In this document: piece by piece, positions 40,130 through 40,833 of the stretch
Layout of the letters: each line of letters begins with the position of its first letter
Numbering within the stretch: position 1 is the first letter of the stretch
Source: Planctomycetota bacterium
GTDB lineage: Bacteria; Planctomycetota; Planctomycetia; Pirellulales; Pirellulaceae
Direction: 5' to 3'
NCBI GenBank assembly: GCA_024276655.1
Contig: JAJRWU010000134.1
Coordinates: 1 to 40,833, forward strand
Length of the DNA stretch: 40,833 bases
Notes under the pieces: model-generated
Told to the model about the DNA's origin: nothing
Database searches by the model: none
Seen by the model: only the letters and a program-made list of their open reading frames with translations
Program-made: the position numbers and the translations under genes

Positions 40130-40833
40130 GACGTCGCCTTACCAGAAACCTTGTCAAATATCTGTGCCAAAGTCCTTGTCATTTCCTGTGCCGTAAATGG
40201 TTCAAAGGCGTCCCAGTCGGTTTCGACTTCGCGAGTAAAGGCAGAGCAATCAAACCACAGCGATGCGATACGACTCGCAACATTCTGGATGCTGTCGCCG
40301 CCGCCGAATGAGACATTTACGCCCGCGTTCGTGCTTTGCATAATCTGATTGACGGAGCTATCCTCGTGAAAGACCGTCAATAGCGGGCGTTTTGCAGAAA
40401 TGTATGGGTACAGTTTTGACGCCGTGTATCTAGGGTCATCAGATCCTGGTACGACTAAGGCGTGAGCTTGTTGCAAACAGCGTAAGAGTTCGAAATATCC
40501 AATACGGTGTGGCATTTCGACGACGTGGTCACCGATTCCAAGTGCGCTGGCAATCGGTTCGACCCAGTACCGGGCGCGGTCCCCTGAAGCATAATCGGTG
40601 CCAATGAAGTGCATTTTGATCGAGGCTGCGCGGGCAGGATTCGTCTCCCGGAACATTCGAAAGGCTGTTAGAAGCGACGTCAGCGAGAATCGCATGTCTG
40701 GACCGCAGCGGCCAATGTACACCCAGTGCTCGAACCCGTCCCCAGGGTCAAACTGTTTCTGGAGAACGTTTTCTTGCGCCACGATTTCAAAATCTCGTGG
40801 CGTTGCCGCAAATGGTAATGTCGTGAACTGAGA
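40126..40833 (-). CDS. Glycosyltransferase-like protein, C-terminal part (5' end outside window)
   Basis: The frame is open from the right edge to TGA at 40126-40128, so about 235 C-terminal residues are present. A GTG at 40782 is internal, since the open frame continues through LPFAATPRDFE upstream. The fragment looks like the second half of a GT-B glycosyltransferase: WVYIGRCGPDMRFSLTSLLTAF, a MPHRIGYFELLRCLQQAHALVVPGSDDPRYTASKLYPYISAKRPLL segment and a final helix. The SDDPRYTASKLYPYI type of motif is used in other GT4-like enzymes to bind the nucleotide. It is in the same operon as the downstream glycosyltransferase (4-base overlap). Confidence 0.8.
   Translation of the reverse strand, partial: SQFTTLPFAATPRDFEIVAQENVLQKQFDPGDGFEHWVYIGRCGPDMRFSLTSLLTAFRMFRETNPARAASIKMHFIGTDYASGDRARYWVEPIASALGIGDHVVEMPHRIGYFELLRCLQQAHALVVPGSDDPRYTASKLYPYISAKRPLLTVFHEDSSVNQIMQSTNAGVNVSFGGGDSIQNVASRIASLWFDCSAFTREVETDWDAFEPFTAQEMTRTLAQIFDKVSGKATS

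Noticed and set aside
1-40833. tRNA, rRNA or prophage features
   Set aside because: I looked through the intergenic stretches on both strands and saw no cloverleaf-like tRNA ends, rRNA sequence, integrase or attachment site.

Overview
The window looks like a chromosomal segment of a planctomycete, probably near the Pirellulales. The base composition is moderately high in G+C. Evidence for this placement: a very large surface or secreted protease that starts with a basic stretch and a LETRIAP-type motif (a variant of the N-terminal motif common in planctomycete exported proteins), an NHL-repeat exported protein, a glycine-hexad repeat protein, and a Rieske/cytochrome b cluster with a giant multihaem cytochrome. 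The placement is inferred from gene content, not from a phylogenetic marker. I saw no tRNA, rRNA, CRISPR array or transposase gene.

Region 1 (1-4908): the 3' end of an M20-type amidohydrolase and a small two-helix membrane protein, a 127-bp hairpin-forming repeat, then three minus-strand genes (glycine-hexad protein, NHL-repeat protein, HemY-type protoporphyrinogen oxidase) and a 0.5-kb intergenic stretch with a possible 50-codon ORF.

Region 2 (4909-20044, all plus strand): an electron-transfer island of nine genes. They are a GltD-like flavoprotein with two ferredoxin clusters, a Rieske protein, a b6f-like cytochrome b, a ten-CxxCH cytochrome c, a Tat-exported NapA-type molybdopterin oxidoreductase, two tandem NapG-like Fe-S proteins, a NapH-like membrane protein fused to an exported Ig-like domain, and a second NapH/NosR-like membrane protein with two YHS/TRASH-type metal motifs. 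NapB, NapC, NapD and NapF are absent. The likely logic is that quinol or soluble reductant enters through the Fe-S/flavin subunits and the Rieske/b complex, passes along the cytochrome c domains, and reaches the NapA-like enzyme. Nitrate is the family's usual substrate but is not proven here. Inverted copies of the 127-bp repeat lie at 841-967 and 20069-20197 and bracket Region 2 together with the heme gene and its neighbours.

Region 3 (20045-21279): a non-coding stretch full of small repeats.

Region 4 (21280-31608): a lasso-peptide biosynthetic locus. It has a lasso cyclase (asparagine-synthetase-like), a 56-residue precursor gene between the cyclase and a terminator, a 1598-residue subtilisin/P-domain/RTX protease, an HPr-kinase-like peptide kinase, a B2 leader peptidase with an intact Cys-His-Asp triad, a PqqD-like B1 leader-binding protein and, divergently, a nucleotidyltransferase. 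The precursor fits the leader pattern YxxPxLxxxGxxxxxTx with consensus spacing (Val at the Leu position). The predicted core is ATAGNPGDGGGTGNEGSIL, with an Ala1-Asp8 ring. Kinase plus nucleotidyltransferase suggests a phosphorylated, perhaps further decorated, lasso peptide. This is the best candidate for an undescribed system.

Region 5 (31713-40833, all minus strand): a surface-polysaccharide locus with a UDP-sugar 6-dehydrogenase, a NodU/CmcH-type carbamoyltransferase, three glycosyltransferases (the last cut by the window edge), a Wzy-like polymerase and two tandem YdcF/DUF218 proteins. From the second YdcF-like gene's upstream neighbours down to the 34890-36080 glycosyltransferase, most genes overlap by a few bases, consistent with one operon.
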